Below the pieces are notes generated by a model that made no database searches, was not told the DNA's origin, and saw only the letters and a list, made by a program, of their open reading frames with translations. The translations under genes and the position numbers were made by a program. A DNA stretch of 34,083 nt from Alphaproteobacteria bacterium (GTDB taxonomy: Bacteria; Pseudomonadota; Alphaproteobacteria; Rhodobacterales; Rhodobacteraceae): assembly GCA_030431935.1 (NCBI GenBank), contig JAUIIC010000015.1, forward strand, positions 1 through 34,083, written 5' to 3'. Shown here in pieces: positions 1 to 9,850 of this stretch; positions within the stretch are counted from its first letter, which is position 1; every line of letters starts with the position of its first letter.

Positions 1-455
1 AGCGACAGGTCCGGATCCGGCCCGCCGCTGCCCTCGATCTCCAGCACAAGCCGCTCCAGCGCCGGGTCGAAATCGGTGATAAGTCCCCGCCCGAAGGCAT
101 CCGCAGGTGCCGCGTTCGCCACCAGGCCCGTGTCGAACAGCGCGTCGAACCCGGTGCCGCCGTAAAGCTGGCCCGCCGCATCCGAACCGTAGAGGGAGTC
201 CCAGTCCTCGGGCGCCTCGGCCATGTCCTGCGGTGGCAGGTCGACGCGCTGCGCCGCCGTCAGAACCAAGTCGCCCATGTCGATCCCGTCCTTGGCCATT
301 TCGGCGTCCTCTTCCTCTGTGCCCGGCAGCGGGCCGGGCCGGGCGTCCGGGTCCGGCGCGCGGTCGCGCGCCTCCTCGCCGTCGTCGTCGGACGACCCGG
401 CGTCCAGCACGAACCCGGCAAGCAGAAGCCCGATCAGTGACAAGGCGGCGAGCAT
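1..455 (-). CDS. Membrane-anchored acidic protein with an RTX-like motif (3' end cut by window)
   Basis: The visible 151 residues begin at an ATG at 455 with GGGAA a few bases upstream and run off the left edge without a stop. Residues 1-18 form one hydrophobic segment ([16 protein letters not shown]), a likely membrane anchor or uncleaved signal. Residues 22-55 are very acidic and proline-rich, i.e. a disordered linker. Around residues 95-105 there is [10 protein letters not shown], which resembles a single RTX calcium-binding nonapeptide (GGxGxDxL), followed by [17 protein letters not shown], the pattern that usually follows RTX repeats. I infer a small calcium-binding-like envelope protein; the true function is unknown. 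It is transcribed divergently from rpsO. Confidence is good that it is a gene and low on its role. Confidence 0.72.
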   Translation of the reverse strand, partial: MLAALSLIGLLLAGFVLDAGSSDDDGEEARDRAPDPDARPGPLPGTEEEDAEMAKDGIDMGDLVLTAAQRVDLPPQDMAEAPEDWDSLYGSDAAGQLYGGTGFDALFDTGLVANAAPADAFGRGLITDFDPALERLVLEIEGSGGPDPDLS

Positions 456-762
456 GGCGTTTCCCGTTCCGGGCCCGGCTGGCCCCACTAGCAGCGGCAA
501 AGGTAAATGCGCGCCTTGGCGGGGGCCAAATTCTTGCCGCAAATTCAAGACGATTGCGCCGGAATCGCGAACAATGCCACCAATCGCGGCGCATTGGCCG
601 GGGAACGCTGACGAAGCCGGCGGGGACGGCGCGGATTTGTTCTTTCCTTCGCGCCGGGAATCCCCTATGCAGCGCGCCTGCCGCGCCCTGATGCGTGGTT
701 CAACCTCCATGGGCCCTGCTGGACGACATCCCGGCTTGCGCCATCGCCAGAAGGAGACCCCG
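456..762. other. Divergent intergenic region upstream of rpsO
   Basis: This 307-base stretch lies between the divergent acidic-protein gene and rpsO and must hold both promoters. Reading frames through it are arginine/proline-rich and look like noise. I could not pick a convincing -35/-10 pair. The only clear site is the AAGGAG Shine-Dalgarno at 751-756 for rpsO. I see no RNA gene or repeat in it. Confidence 0.5.
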
Positions 763-1032
763 ATGTCGATCACCGCCGAAGAAAAGACCCGCCTGATGAA
801 GGAATACGCGACCAAGGAGGGCGACACCGGCTCTCCCGAGGTCCAGGTCGCGATCCTGACCAGCCGCATCGCCACACTGACCGAGCACTTCAAGACCCAC
901 AAGAAGGACAACCACTCGCGCCGTGGCCTTCTGATGATGGTCGCCCAGCGCCGCAAGCTCCTTGACTACCTCAAGGCCAAGGACGAAGGCCGCTACCAGA
1001 AGCTGATCGCAAGCCTCGGCATCCGCCGCTGA
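763..1032 (+). CDS. rpsO: 30S ribosomal protein S15
   Basis: This 89-residue protein is S15 at its usual full length. It begins [16 protein letters not shown] and carries the family core [17 protein letters not shown], the [18 protein letters not shown] segment and a C-terminal [17 protein letters not shown]15 binds the central domain of 16S rRNA early in small-subunit assembly. The start is fixed by AAGGAG at 751-756, seven bases before ATG; longer in-frame upstream starts add only low-complexity sequence. A hairpin terminator follows at 1059-1083. In most bacteria rpsO is directly followed by pnp; here pnp is 2.2 kb downstream with an MFS gene in between. Confidence 0.98.
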   Translation: MSITAEEKTRLMKEYATKEGDTGSPEVQVAILTSRIATLTEHFKTHKKDNHSRRGLLMMVAQRRKLLDYLKAKDEGRYQKLIASLGIRR

Positions 1033-1058
1033 GGCATCGCCCTGACGGGCACGGGTTC

Positions 1059-1083
1059 AAGGGGTCGCCACGGCGGCCCCTTT
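1059..1083 (+). terminator. Intrinsic terminator of rpsO
   Basis: AAGGGGTCG and CGGCCCCTT pair (one G.U) across a short CCACGG loop, 27 bases after the rpsO stop, followed by a short T stretch (TTTCG). Confidence 0.7.
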
Positions 1084-1144
1084 CGCGTTCCGGGGACCCC
1101 GACGCAGATCTGCAAGGGGCCCCCCCCCCGAGCGGAGAAACCCC

Positions 1145-1389
1145 GCCCGGATCAGCCGCACCCATGGCAATCCAGTGCCCTCTGTTGGGGGTCATCAACA
1201 CACAAGGCCCGAACGGAGAAACCCGCCCGGAACAGCCGCCGCAGGCGGCCCGGGCAGCGGATGGCCGCCCCGACGGCCAGCCGCTTTGGCAACGCCAGCG
1301 CGCGTTCAAAGGTCGTCCGAACCTGGCAGGGATAAAGCGCAGACCTCAATCGCCAGCAGCGGCTGCCCGCGGCCATCCCCTGCCCTCTG
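1145..1389. repeat. Intergenic direct repeat, copy A
   Basis: Copy A of a roughly 245-base repeat. The stretch 1203-1389 matches copy B (1481-1667) at about 90% or better with the same length and compensating single-base indels; the part 1145-1202 matches 1426-1480 more weakly. It contains small hairpins such as GCCGCC-GCA-GGCGGC. A further fragment (GAGCGGAGAAACCCCGCCCGG) occurs at 1130-1150. Confidence 0.85.
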
Positions 1390-1425
1390 CCTGAACCCAA
1401 TTCTGACGCCTGAACAGAGCCACTA

Positions 1426-1667
1426 CCCGGAACAGCTGCGTAAGCGGCCATGCCGGTGCCCTTGGTCGGGGCCAACCAGGCAAGGCCCGAGCGGAGAAAC
1501 CCCGCCCGGAACAGCCGCCGCAGGCGGCCCGGGCAGCGGATGGCCGCACCCACGGCCAGCCGCTTTGCCACCGCCAGCGCGCGTTCAAAGGTCGTCCGAA
1601 CCTGGCAGGGATAAAGCGCAGACCTCAACAGCCGCAGCGGCTGTCCGCGGCCATCCCCTGCCCTCTG
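1426..1667. repeat. Intergenic direct repeat, copy B
   Basis: Copy B starts 281 bases after copy A. Besides the shared GCCGCC/GGCGGC hairpin it ends with ACAGCCG-CAG-CGGCTGT, a 7-bp stem that copy A has only in decayed form. Its right end lies 33 bases from the 3' end of the convergent MFS gene. Confidence 0.85.
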
Positions 1668-1700
1668 TCGGGGTCGCCGAGGTGGTCGAACGCCCGTCCG

Positions 1701-2960
1701 CTACCCCTCGCGGCGCTCTGCCGCCTCGTCCTCGTCCCCATGCGCCAGCGCCGCCGTCTCCGGCGTCGCCGTCCGCGCGGGCGGCGCGACGACAAAGGCC
1801 GTCTTGTCCGCCTCGGCCACCGGCGCCCGGCGCGAGATCCGCCAGAGCGTGAACAGGATCAGCAGCCCGTGCGCGCCCATCGACGTCCAGAACAGCCCGC
1901 CGGGCCCGATCTGCGCCATGCCCACGCCCGCCAGCAACGGCCCAAGGATCGAGCCGAAGCCGAACACCATCAACAGCCCGCCCGAGGTCTGGATCGAGGT
2001 CCCCGGCGCCGCGTGGTCGTTCGCATGGGCCAGGATCACCGGGTACATGGCAAAGATCGCCGCCCCGAAGACCGCCACCAGCGCAAGGTTCATCGCCCGA
2101 TCCTCGGGCGCCAGCAGGATGAACGCCGCCTCCGCCGCGATGGCCAGCACCGCCACGCCCACCAGCACCCAGCGCCGGTCCATCCGGTCCGACAGGATGC
2201 CCACCGGCACCTGCATCATCGCCCCCGCCAGCACCGGCACGCTGGCAAAGATCGCTACCGTGCTCACCTCCAGCCCGACGCGGTCGGCATAGACCGGGGC
2301 CAGCGTGCCGAAGGCACTGTTCGAGATCCCCACGAGGAACACCCCGAAAAGCGCGACCGGAGAGTTCCGCCACAGCATCTTCAGGTCGACGCTGACGCCC
2401 ACCAGCGGCTGCGGCGCGGTGGTCGAGGAGGCCGCCGTCGGCACCAGCGCAAGGCAATAGAAGATCGCGCCCAGCGCGAAGAACAGGAAGCCCGAGGTGT
2501 CGCCCACCGTCAGCGCCAGCTGCCCGCCGGTGGAGGCGACCAGGTTCACCATCGTGTAGATGCCGAAGACGCTGCCGCGCGATTTCGCGTCGACCCGGTC
2601 GCTCAGCCAGCTTTCCACGATCATCGCCGCGCCGGCGAAGCAGAACCCCGACACCGCGCGCAGGGGCACCCAGGCCGTGGGGGTCAGGAAGATCAGCGAG
2701 GCGAGGATGGAAATGGCGGCCAGCGCCGACATCACGCTGAACGCCCGGATATGGCCCACCCGGCCCACGAGGCCCGGCGTGAAATAGCACCCCGCCACGT
2801 ACCCGATCGCCCAGCCGGTGCCCAGAAGGCCCAGCGACAGCGCGCTGAACCCCTCGGCCGTGCCGCGCACCGGCAGGATCAGCCCGTTGATCCCGCCCGC
2901 GAACAGCAGGAAGGCCGATCCGGCCAGCAGCGCGCTGATGGGAAGAAGCTGTCGGAACAT
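1701..2960 (-). CDS. MFS transporter, YcaD-like
   Basis: This 419-residue protein has about twelve hydrophobic segments and the layout of a major facilitator. After TM1-2 comes the loop GLVGRVGHIRAFSVMSAL, a variant of the MFS motif A between TM2 and TM3; the second half repeats it as VGILSDRMDRRWVLVGVAV. FAGAAMIVESWLSDR near residues 108-122 is characteristic of the YcaD branch (the ESWL motif). The last ~35 residues are a charged cytoplasmic tail. Substrate is unknown. It is a lone gene converging on rpsO and diverging from pnp, so it interrupts the usual rpsO-pnp pair. The start at 2960 lacks a strong Shine-Dalgarno; it was chosen because the first transmembrane helix begins immediately after it. 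Confidence 0.88.
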   Translation of the reverse strand: MFRQLLPISALLAGSAFLLFAGGINGLILPVRGTAEGFSALSLGLLGTGWAIGYVAGCYFTPGLVGRVGHIRAFSVMSALAAISILASLIFLTPTAWVPLRAVSGFCFAGAAMIVESWLSDRVDAKSRGSVFGIYTMVNLVASTGGQLALTVGDTSGFLFFALGAIFYCLALVPTAASSTTAPQPLVGVSVDLKMLWRNSPVALFGVFLVGISNSAFGTLAPVYADRVGLEVSTVAIFASVPVLAGAMMQVPVGILSDRMDRRWVLVGVAVLAIAAEAAFILLAPEDRAMNLALVAVFGAAIFAMYPVILAHANDHAAPGTSIQTSGGLLMVFGFGSILGPLLAGVGMAQIGPGGLFWTSMGAHGLLILFTLWRISRRAPVAEADKTAFVVAPPARTATPETAALAHGDEDEAAERREG

Positions 2961-3283
2961 GGGTCTCGCATCCGGTTGCTCTCGGGCCAGACTCGCACGG
3001 CAGGCCCCTGCGTCAACCCCCGGGGGGCCGGAACCGCCGACACGGCGCCGACGTCATGCCGACGTTGTACCGACGTGATGCCGACGTGGCGTTCTTGCCC
3101 CGGACGCGCGCAGACGTGACAGCTTGGACGCTTTCCAAACCGGGCGTTCTGCGGTATGGCCCGCCCATCTGAGACGTGACGCCCTGACCCCGGCGCATGA
3201 AATGATAAGGGGGTCGGCGGCAATGCGGCCGCCACGCAATCGGGTGCTCGGACCGCCGAGAGAGCCCAATCAGGATACGCTAG
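2961..3283. promoter_or_regulatory. Divergent MFS/pnp control region
   Basis: This 323-base gap separates the divergent MFS and pnp genes. Its main feature is four 11-bp repeats at 3047-3090. The core GACGT recurs farther toward pnp in CAGACGTGAC (3111-3120) and GAGACGTGAC (3171-3180). A weak Shine-Dalgarno AGGA lies just upstream of the pnp start. I could not assign -35/-10 elements with confidence. Confidence 0.5.
3047..3090. repeat. Four 11-bp phased repeats (RCCGACGTNNN)
   Basis: Units start at 3047, 3058, 3069 and 3080: GCCGACGTCAT, GCCGACGTTGT, ACCGACGTGAT, GCCGACGTGGC. The core CCGACGT is identical in all four and the spacing is exactly 11 bp, about one helical turn, as in iterated operator half-sites that put each site on the same DNA face. 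Confidence 0.85.
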
Positions 3284-5422
<2,139 letters not shown>

Positions 5423-5448
5423 CCGCTCTGCATCGCTTGCGATCCGGT

Positions 5449-5477
5449 AGGGGGCCCTCACGGGCCCTTTACTTTTT
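5449..5477 (+). terminator. Intrinsic terminator of pnp
   Basis: GGGCCC pairs with GGGCCC around a TCAC loop, extended by two G.U and one A-T pair, and is followed by TTTACTTTTT. It lies 27 bases after the pnp stop. Confidence 0.85.
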
Positions 5478-5552
5478 GCGCCGAAAGCGGGCTGCTAGGA
5501 ACCAATGGAAAGAGAGGCCCGCCGCCCACGCCCGAGAAGCAGGAGATGACGC

Positions 5553-6131
5553 ATGACGCTGACACGACGCACCGTTCTTGGTGGCGGGGCCGCTGCCCTT
5601 GCCCTCGGGCCGGCCGGCATTGCTCATGCCTACCAGGTGCCGCCGGAACATATGCCCGTCGTGCTACGCCTGCGCAAAGCCTATGCGCCGGGCGAGATCC
5701 ATGTCGATCCGAACGGGTTTCACCTCTACTGGACGCTCGAGGACGGGCGCGCGATCCGCTACGTCGTGGGTGTCGGGCGGTCGGGGCTTTACGAAAGCGG
5801 CACCTTCACCGTGGGCCGCAAGGCGAAATGGCCGTCCTGGACGCCCACGCCGGCGATGATAAAGCGCAGCCCGGAACAGTATGAACAATACGCCGACGGC
5901 GTGCCCGGAGGCCCGACGAACCCGCTGGGGGCCCGCGCGCTCTATCTCTACAACGCGCGCGGCTTCGATACCGCGCTGCGTATCCATGGCACGCCGCAAC
6001 CCTGGACCATCGCGCGCGCCGTCTCGAACGGCTGCGCGCGGCTGGTGAACGCGCATATCATCGACCTTTACGACCGCGTTCCGGTGGGCACGCGCGTGGT
6101 GCTGCACCCCAAACGCGCGGCGGGCGCCTGA
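5553..6131 (+). CDS. Exported L,D-transpeptidase (YkuD family)
   Basis: This 192-residue protein has an N-terminal export signal: TRRTVLGGG followed by a hydrophobic stretch and AHA at residues 24-26, which looks like a twin-arginine or Sec signal. The YkuD catalytic domain covers about 45-185 and shows the signature HGTPQ...SNGCARL, with His145 and Cys161 as the expected catalytic pair. Such enzymes make 3-3 peptidoglycan cross-links or attach proteins to peptidoglycan in the periplasm, with a cysteine thioester intermediate. The ATG at 5553 was chosen because AGGAG sits at 5541-5545. It follows the pnp terminator and is probably transcribed on its own. The window has a second YkuD protein at 29625 that lacks a signal. 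Confidence 0.92.
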   Translation: MTLTRRTVLGGGAAALALGPAGIAHAYQVPPEHMPVVLRLRKAYAPGEIHVDPNGFHLYWTLEDGRAIRYVVGVGRSGLYESGTFTVGRKAKWPSWTPTPAMIKRSPEQYEQYADGVPGGPTNPLGARALYLYNARGFDTALRIHGTPQPWTIARAVSNGCARLVNAHIIDLYDRVPVGTRVVLHPKRAAGA

Positions 6132-6227
6132 ACCTTACCGCATGGCGGGACGACACGGGAACGTGATGTGCGGCAGCCTGCCGCAGGCGTAGCGTTTCGG
6201 GGCGACGATTCCCTTTGGAGAGCCACC

Positions 6228-7121
6228 ATGAACATCCAGCGCAAGAAGGCCCAGGACTTCGACCAGCGCATCCTCGAGATCTTCGACGGATACGTGCACG
6301 GCAAGATCACCAAGCGACAGTTCATCTCGCAGGCCAGCCGCTACGCCGCCGCCGGCGTCACCGGCGCGATGATCCTCGAACAGCTTCAGCCCAACTATGC
6401 CTGGGCCCAGCAGGTTGCCCCGGATGACCCGGCGATCGTGACGGAAACGGTCAGCTACGAAAGCCCCGAGGGCCACGGAACGATCAGCGGCCTGATGGCA
6501 CGCCCCGCAAATGCCACCGGCCCCCTGCCCGCCGTGCTGGTGATCCACGAGAACCGGGGGCTCAACCCCTATATCGCCGATGTCGTGCGCCGGCTGGCCA
6601 AGTCGGGATACCTGGCCTTCGGGCCGGACGGCCTGTCGCCGCTGGGCGGCTATCCCGGCACCGACGAGGAAGGCCGCGAGATGCAGCGCAGCCTCGACGG
6701 GGCCAAGCTCATGGCCGATTTCTTCGCCGCCTACGAGTTCCTGCGCGACCATTCAGACAGCACCGGCAAGGCGGGCTGCGTCGGCTTCTGCTATGGCGGG
6801 GGCGTCTGCAACGCGCTTGCGGTGGCCTATCCCGACCTTGCCGCCAGCGTGCCCTTCTACGGCCGGCAGGCTGCGGCCGAGGACGTGCCGTCGATCGAGG
6901 CGCCTCTCCTGATCCACTACGCGGAACTCGACGAGCGCATCAACGCCGGGTGGGAGGCGTACCGCGACGCGCTGGAGGCCAACGGCAAGACCTATACCGT
7001 GCACTTCTACGAAGGCGCCAACCACGGCTTCCACAACGACACCACGCCCCGCTACGACGAGGCGGCGGCGACGCTGGCCTGGGACCGGACGCTGGCCTTC
7101 TTCGCCGAACACCTGCAGTAG
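6228..7121 (+). CDS. yghX: Dienelactone hydrolase family protein, YghX-like
   Basis: This 297-residue alpha/beta hydrolase closely follows the YghX branch of dienelactone hydrolases as I remember it (HGKITKRQFISQAS, PNYA, VIHENRGLNPYI, FCYGGG, FYGRQA). The expected triad is Cys188 in GFCYGGG, Asp235 in AELDERI and His266 in GANHGFHND. An unusual feature of this branch is an internal KRQFISQAS motif followed by a hydrophobic run at 33-50 ending AWAQQ, which resembles a Tat signal set about 27 residues in. Export is therefore possible but unproven. The ATG at 6228 is preferred over an in-frame start at 6168 because TTGGAGAG lies just before it and the family starts there. The substrate is unknown. 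An aldehyde dehydrogenase follows after 134 bases. Confidence 0.9.
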   Translation: MNIQRKKAQDFDQRILEIFDGYVHGKITKRQFISQASRYAAAGVTGAMILEQLQPNYAWAQQVAPDDPAIVTETVSYESPEGHGTISGLMARPANATGPLPAVLVIHENRGLNPYIADVVRRLAKSGYLAFGPDGLSPLGGYPGTDEEGREMQRSLDGAKLMADFFAAYEFLRDHSDSTGKAGCVGFCYGGGVCNALAVAYPDLAASVPFYGRQAAAEDVPSIEAPLLIHYAELDERINAGWEAYRDALEANGKTYTVHFYEGANHGFHNDTTPRYDEAAATLAWDRTLAFFAEHLQ

Positions 7122-7255
7122 GCGCGGCCCCGCTTCGCGCGGGCGGGTCAGGCCTTGATCCGTCCGCGTGCCCCCGTGTTTCGCTGCCGGGCGGCGGCGA
7201 CTTGCGGACGCCTCCGTGCGGTGACAAGGTGTCGCGAAAACAGGAGGAGGCTTCC

Positions 7256-8695
7256 ATGCTCGACAAGCGCAAGTTCTACATCGACGGTGCCTGGGTCGAC
7301 CCGCAGGACGGCCGCGACCTCGAGGTGATCGACCCCTCGAACGAAGAGCCCTGTGCGGTGATCTCGCTGGGCGGACAGGCCGATACCGATGCCGCCGTCG
7401 CCGCCGCCCGGCGCGCCTTCATCCCCTGGGCCGAAGCCCCGCGCGAGGATCGCGTCGCCGCGGTGCAACGGCTCTACGAGATCTACAAGCGCCGCTCGGA
7501 CGAGATGGCAGAGGCGATCAGCCTCGAGATGGGCGCGCCTATCGACATGTCCAAGGCCCAGCAATCCACCTCGGGCACGTGGCACATCAAGGGCTTCCTC
7601 AAGGCGTATGAAAACTTCGAGCATGAGCGGATGCTCGGCGACCACGCCCCCAACGACCGCATCCTGATGGACCCGATCGGCGTCGTCGGCATGATAACGC
7701 CCTGGAACTGGCCGATGAACCAGGTCACGCTCAAGGTGATCCCCGCCGTTCTGGTGGGCTGCACCTGCGTACTGAAGCCCTCCGAGATCGCGCCGCTGTC
7801 CTCGCTGCTGTTCGCCGAGATGATGGACGAGGCCGGGTTCCCGGCGGGCGTGTTCAACCTGGTGAACGGCGACGGGCCTGGCGTGGGCACGCAGCTGTCC
7901 AGCCACCCCGATGTCGAGATGATCTCGTTCACCGGCTCCACCCGCGCGGGCGCACTGATCTCCAAGGCCGCCGCCGACACGTTCAAGCGCGTCAGCCTCG
8001 AGCTTGGCGGCAAGGGCGCCAACCTCGTCTTCGCCGACGCCGACGACAAGGCGGTCAAGCGCGGCGTGCTGCATGTCATGAACAACACCGGCCAGTCCTG
8101 CAACGCGCCCACCCGGATGCTGGTAGAGCGCAGCCGCTACGATGCCGCCGTGGAAGAAGCCGCGGCGACCGCGCAGAAGGTCACCGTGGGCTCGGCGCAC
8201 GAGGAAGGCCGCCACATGGGCCCCGTCGTCAGCGAAACCCAGTTCAACAAGATCCAGGACCTGATCCAGAAGGGCATGGACGAGGGCGCGCGGCTGGTCG
8301 CGGGCGGGCTCGGCCGCCCCGAGGGCGTCAACCGCGGCTATTTCGTGCGGCCCACGGTCTTTGCCGACGTGACGCCCGACATGACCATCGCGCGCGAAGA
8401 GATCTTCGGCCCGGTCCTGTCGATGATGGCCTTCGACACCGAGGACGAGGCCGTCGCCATCGCCAACGACACCGACTACGGGCTGACGAACTACGTCCAG
8501 TCCGGGGACGGCGCGCGCCGCAACCGGCTGGCCCGCCGCCTGCGGTCGGGCATGGTCGAGATGAACGGCCAGTCCCGCGCGATGGGCAGCCCCTTCGGCG
8601 GCTACAAGGCCAGCGGCAACGGCCGCGAGGGCGGCAAATGGGGCCTCGACGAGTTCTGCGAGGTCAAAGCCGTGTCGGGCTGGGCCGCCGAATAG
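7256..8695 (+). CDS. NAD(P)-dependent aldehyde dehydrogenase
   Basis: This 479-residue protein is a standard-length member of the aldehyde dehydrogenase superfamily, oxidising an aldehyde to the carboxylate with NAD(P)+. The nucleotide-binding region includes PWNWP and KPSE near 158-187 and FTGSTRAG near 225. The general base is Glu249 in LELGGKGANLVF and the catalytic nucleophile is Cys282 in NTGQSCNAPTRM. EEIFGPVL near 380 is also conserved. The start has a strong AGGAGG Shine-Dalgarno at 7242-7250; the open frame extends upstream into the yghX gene in another phase, which is not used. The GQSCNAPTRM form of the active site is typical of a broad cytosolic subgroup whose substrates vary, so I do not name one. 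Confidence 0.93.
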   Translation: MLDKRKFYIDGAWVDPQDGRDLEVIDPSNEEPCAVISLGGQADTDAAVAAARRAFIPWAEAPREDRVAAVQRLYEIYKRRSDEMAEAISLEMGAPIDMSKAQQSTSGTWHIKGFLKAYENFEHERMLGDHAPNDRILMDPIGVVGMITPWNWPMNQVTLKVIPAVLVGCTCVLKPSEIAPLSSLLFAEMMDEAGFPAGVFNLVNGDGPGVGTQLSSHPDVEMISFTGSTRAGALISKAAADTFKRVSLELGGKGANLVFADADDKAVKRGVLHVMNNTGQSCNAPTRMLVERSRYDAAVEEAAATAQKVTVGSAHEEGRHMGPVVSETQFNKIQDLIQKGMDEGARLVAGGLGRPEGVNRGYFVRPTVFADVTPDMTIAREEIFGPVLSMMAFDTEDEAVAIANDTDYGLTNYVQSGDGARRNRLARRLRSGMVEMNGQSRAMGSPFGGYKASGNGREGGKWGLDEFCEVKAVSGWAAE

Positions 8696-8738
8696 GCGGC
8701 CCGGACGGCAGGCATCCGCCCCGTCTTGCCCCGTACAC

Positions 8739-8770
8739 TTGCCAAGGCGGGGGGGCCGGGCGCATATAAG
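8739..8770 (+). promoter_or_regulatory. Possible promoter of the desaturase gene
   Basis: TTGCCA (8739-8744) resembles a -35 box and TATAAG (8765-8770) or CATATA (8763-8768) a -10 box, with a spacer of 18-20 bases containing a G tract. It sits 32 bases upstream of the desaturase start. Spacing is longer than ideal. Confidence 0.35.
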
Positions 8771-8801
8771 CAACGTCTCGGGTCGGAAGGGGAACACGAC
8801 G

Positions 8802-9830
8802 ATGAGCACGAAGCACATGGACGCAGAACGCGAACAGGCCATCGCGATCAAGAAGTTCACGATGGCGTGGTGCGACAAGGACGACCGCATCGCGTCGGCC
8901 AGCTATTTCGGCACCTTCGCCGTCTACTTCCTGACACTCTGGCTGGCGATCGAAGCCGCCTTCGCCACCGCCTGGTGGGCGGTGGTGCCGCTGGTGGTGA
9001 TCAACGCCTTTTCCGGCGTGCGTCTTTACGTCCTGCAGCACGACTGCGGGCACCATTCGCTGTTCTCGACGAAACGGCTGAACGAGCTTGCGGGCTATGG
9101 CCTGTCGACCTTCACCCTGACGCCCTTCCGTGCGATGCAGGTCAACCACAACGACCACCACTCGCACATTAGCGATCTGGACGAGCGCGAGACGACCGAG
9201 ATCTACACGATGACGGTGCGCGAATGGGAAGAGGCCGGGTTCTGGCAGCGCCTGGGCTACCGGCTCTACCGCAACCCGCTGTTCATGCTGCCGGTGGGCG
9301 GCGCGTTCACCTACCTGCTGCGCTACCGCTGGCCCAAGAAGACGCTCGAGGTCGGCGTCTGGGAAGTCATGGCGCAGAACGCGGTGCTGCTGGCCTGGGT
9401 CGGCCTGATCTACGCGCTGGCCGGCTGGACGGGGATCTACGTCTACCTCGCCACCGCGCTGACGGCGGGCGTGATCGGCGTGTTCCTCGTGTACCTGCAG
9501 CACAATTTCGAGGATGCCTACTGGGACCGCAGGCCCGACCTGCGCTTCGACCGCGCCGCGCTTCAGGGGGCCTCCTGCCTGGACCTCGGCTGGTGGTGGG
9601 ATCTGGGCACGGGCAACATCGCCTACCACGACATCCATCACTTCAACGCGCGCATCCCCTCCTATCGCCTGCGCAAGTGCCATTTCGAACTGCGCAAGCA
9701 CTACGACATCCATACCGTGCGCTGGCCGCAAGCCTTCCGGGCCTTCACGCTGAAACTCTGGGACGAGGAGACGGAACGCCTGGTGCCCTTCCCGAAATCC
9801 CCACGCACGGCGGCCGTCCCCGCCGAGTGA
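8802..9830 (+). CDS. Fatty acid desaturase, type 1 membrane family
   Basis: This 342-residue integral membrane protein has the three histidine boxes that bind the di-iron centre of membrane desaturases: HDCGHH at 80-85, HNDHH at 116-120 and HDIHH at 276-280. Hydrophobic helices lie near 35-75, 160-175 and 195-235, as expected for four transmembrane segments with the boxes on the cytoplasmic side. The family inserts a double bond in acyl lipids or acts on related substrates such as carotenoids; regiospecificity cannot be read from sequence. The ATG at 8802 follows GGAAGGGGA; an upstream in-frame TTG at 8739 would overlap the putative promoter and adds non-family sequence. It converges on rluA, with a palindrome array between them. 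Confidence 0.92.
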   Translation: MSTKHMDAEREQAIAIKKFTMAWCDKDDRIASASYFGTFAVYFLTLWLAIEAAFATAWWAVVPLVVINAFSGVRLYVLQHDCGHHSLFSTKRLNELAGYGLSTFTLTPFRAMQVNHNDHHSHISDLDERETTEIYTMTVREWEEAGFWQRLGYRLYRNPLFMLPVGGAFTYLLRYRWPKKTLEVGVWEVMAQNAVLLAWVGLIYALAGWTGIYVYLATALTAGVIGVFLVYLQHNFEDAYWDRRPDLRFDRAALQGASCLDLGWWWDLGTGNIAYHDIHHFNARIPSYRLRKCHFELRKHYDIHTVRWPQAFRAFTLKLWDEETERLVPFPKSPRTAAVPAE

Positions 9831-9850
9831 CCGCCCCATGACAACGCGCG

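Larger units (their letters stand above)
1084..1700. other. Non-coding region dominated by a direct repeat
   Basis: The gap between the rpsO terminator and the convergent MFS gene holds a run of ten C (1120-1129) preceded by four G, and a two-copy direct repeat listed separately. An open frame on the minus strand (1152-1628) spans both copies, but single-base indels between copies change its frame at both repeat ends, so it is not behaving as protein-coding sequence. No tRNA or known RNA was recognised. Confidence 0.6.

Noticed and set aside
1050-1083. GGTTCAAGG-like stretch suggesting a tRNA T-arm after rpsO
   Set aside because: No cloverleaf can be built around it; it is part of the rpsO terminator region.
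1152-1628. 158-residue minus-strand protein spanning the direct repeats
   Set aside because: Single-base indels between copies shift its frame at both repeat ends, its composition is poor, and there is no ribosome-binding site.
7148-8890. 580-residue frame antisense to the aldehyde dehydrogenase
   Set aside because: Shadow frame; the dehydrogenase catalytic residues are clear on the plus strand.
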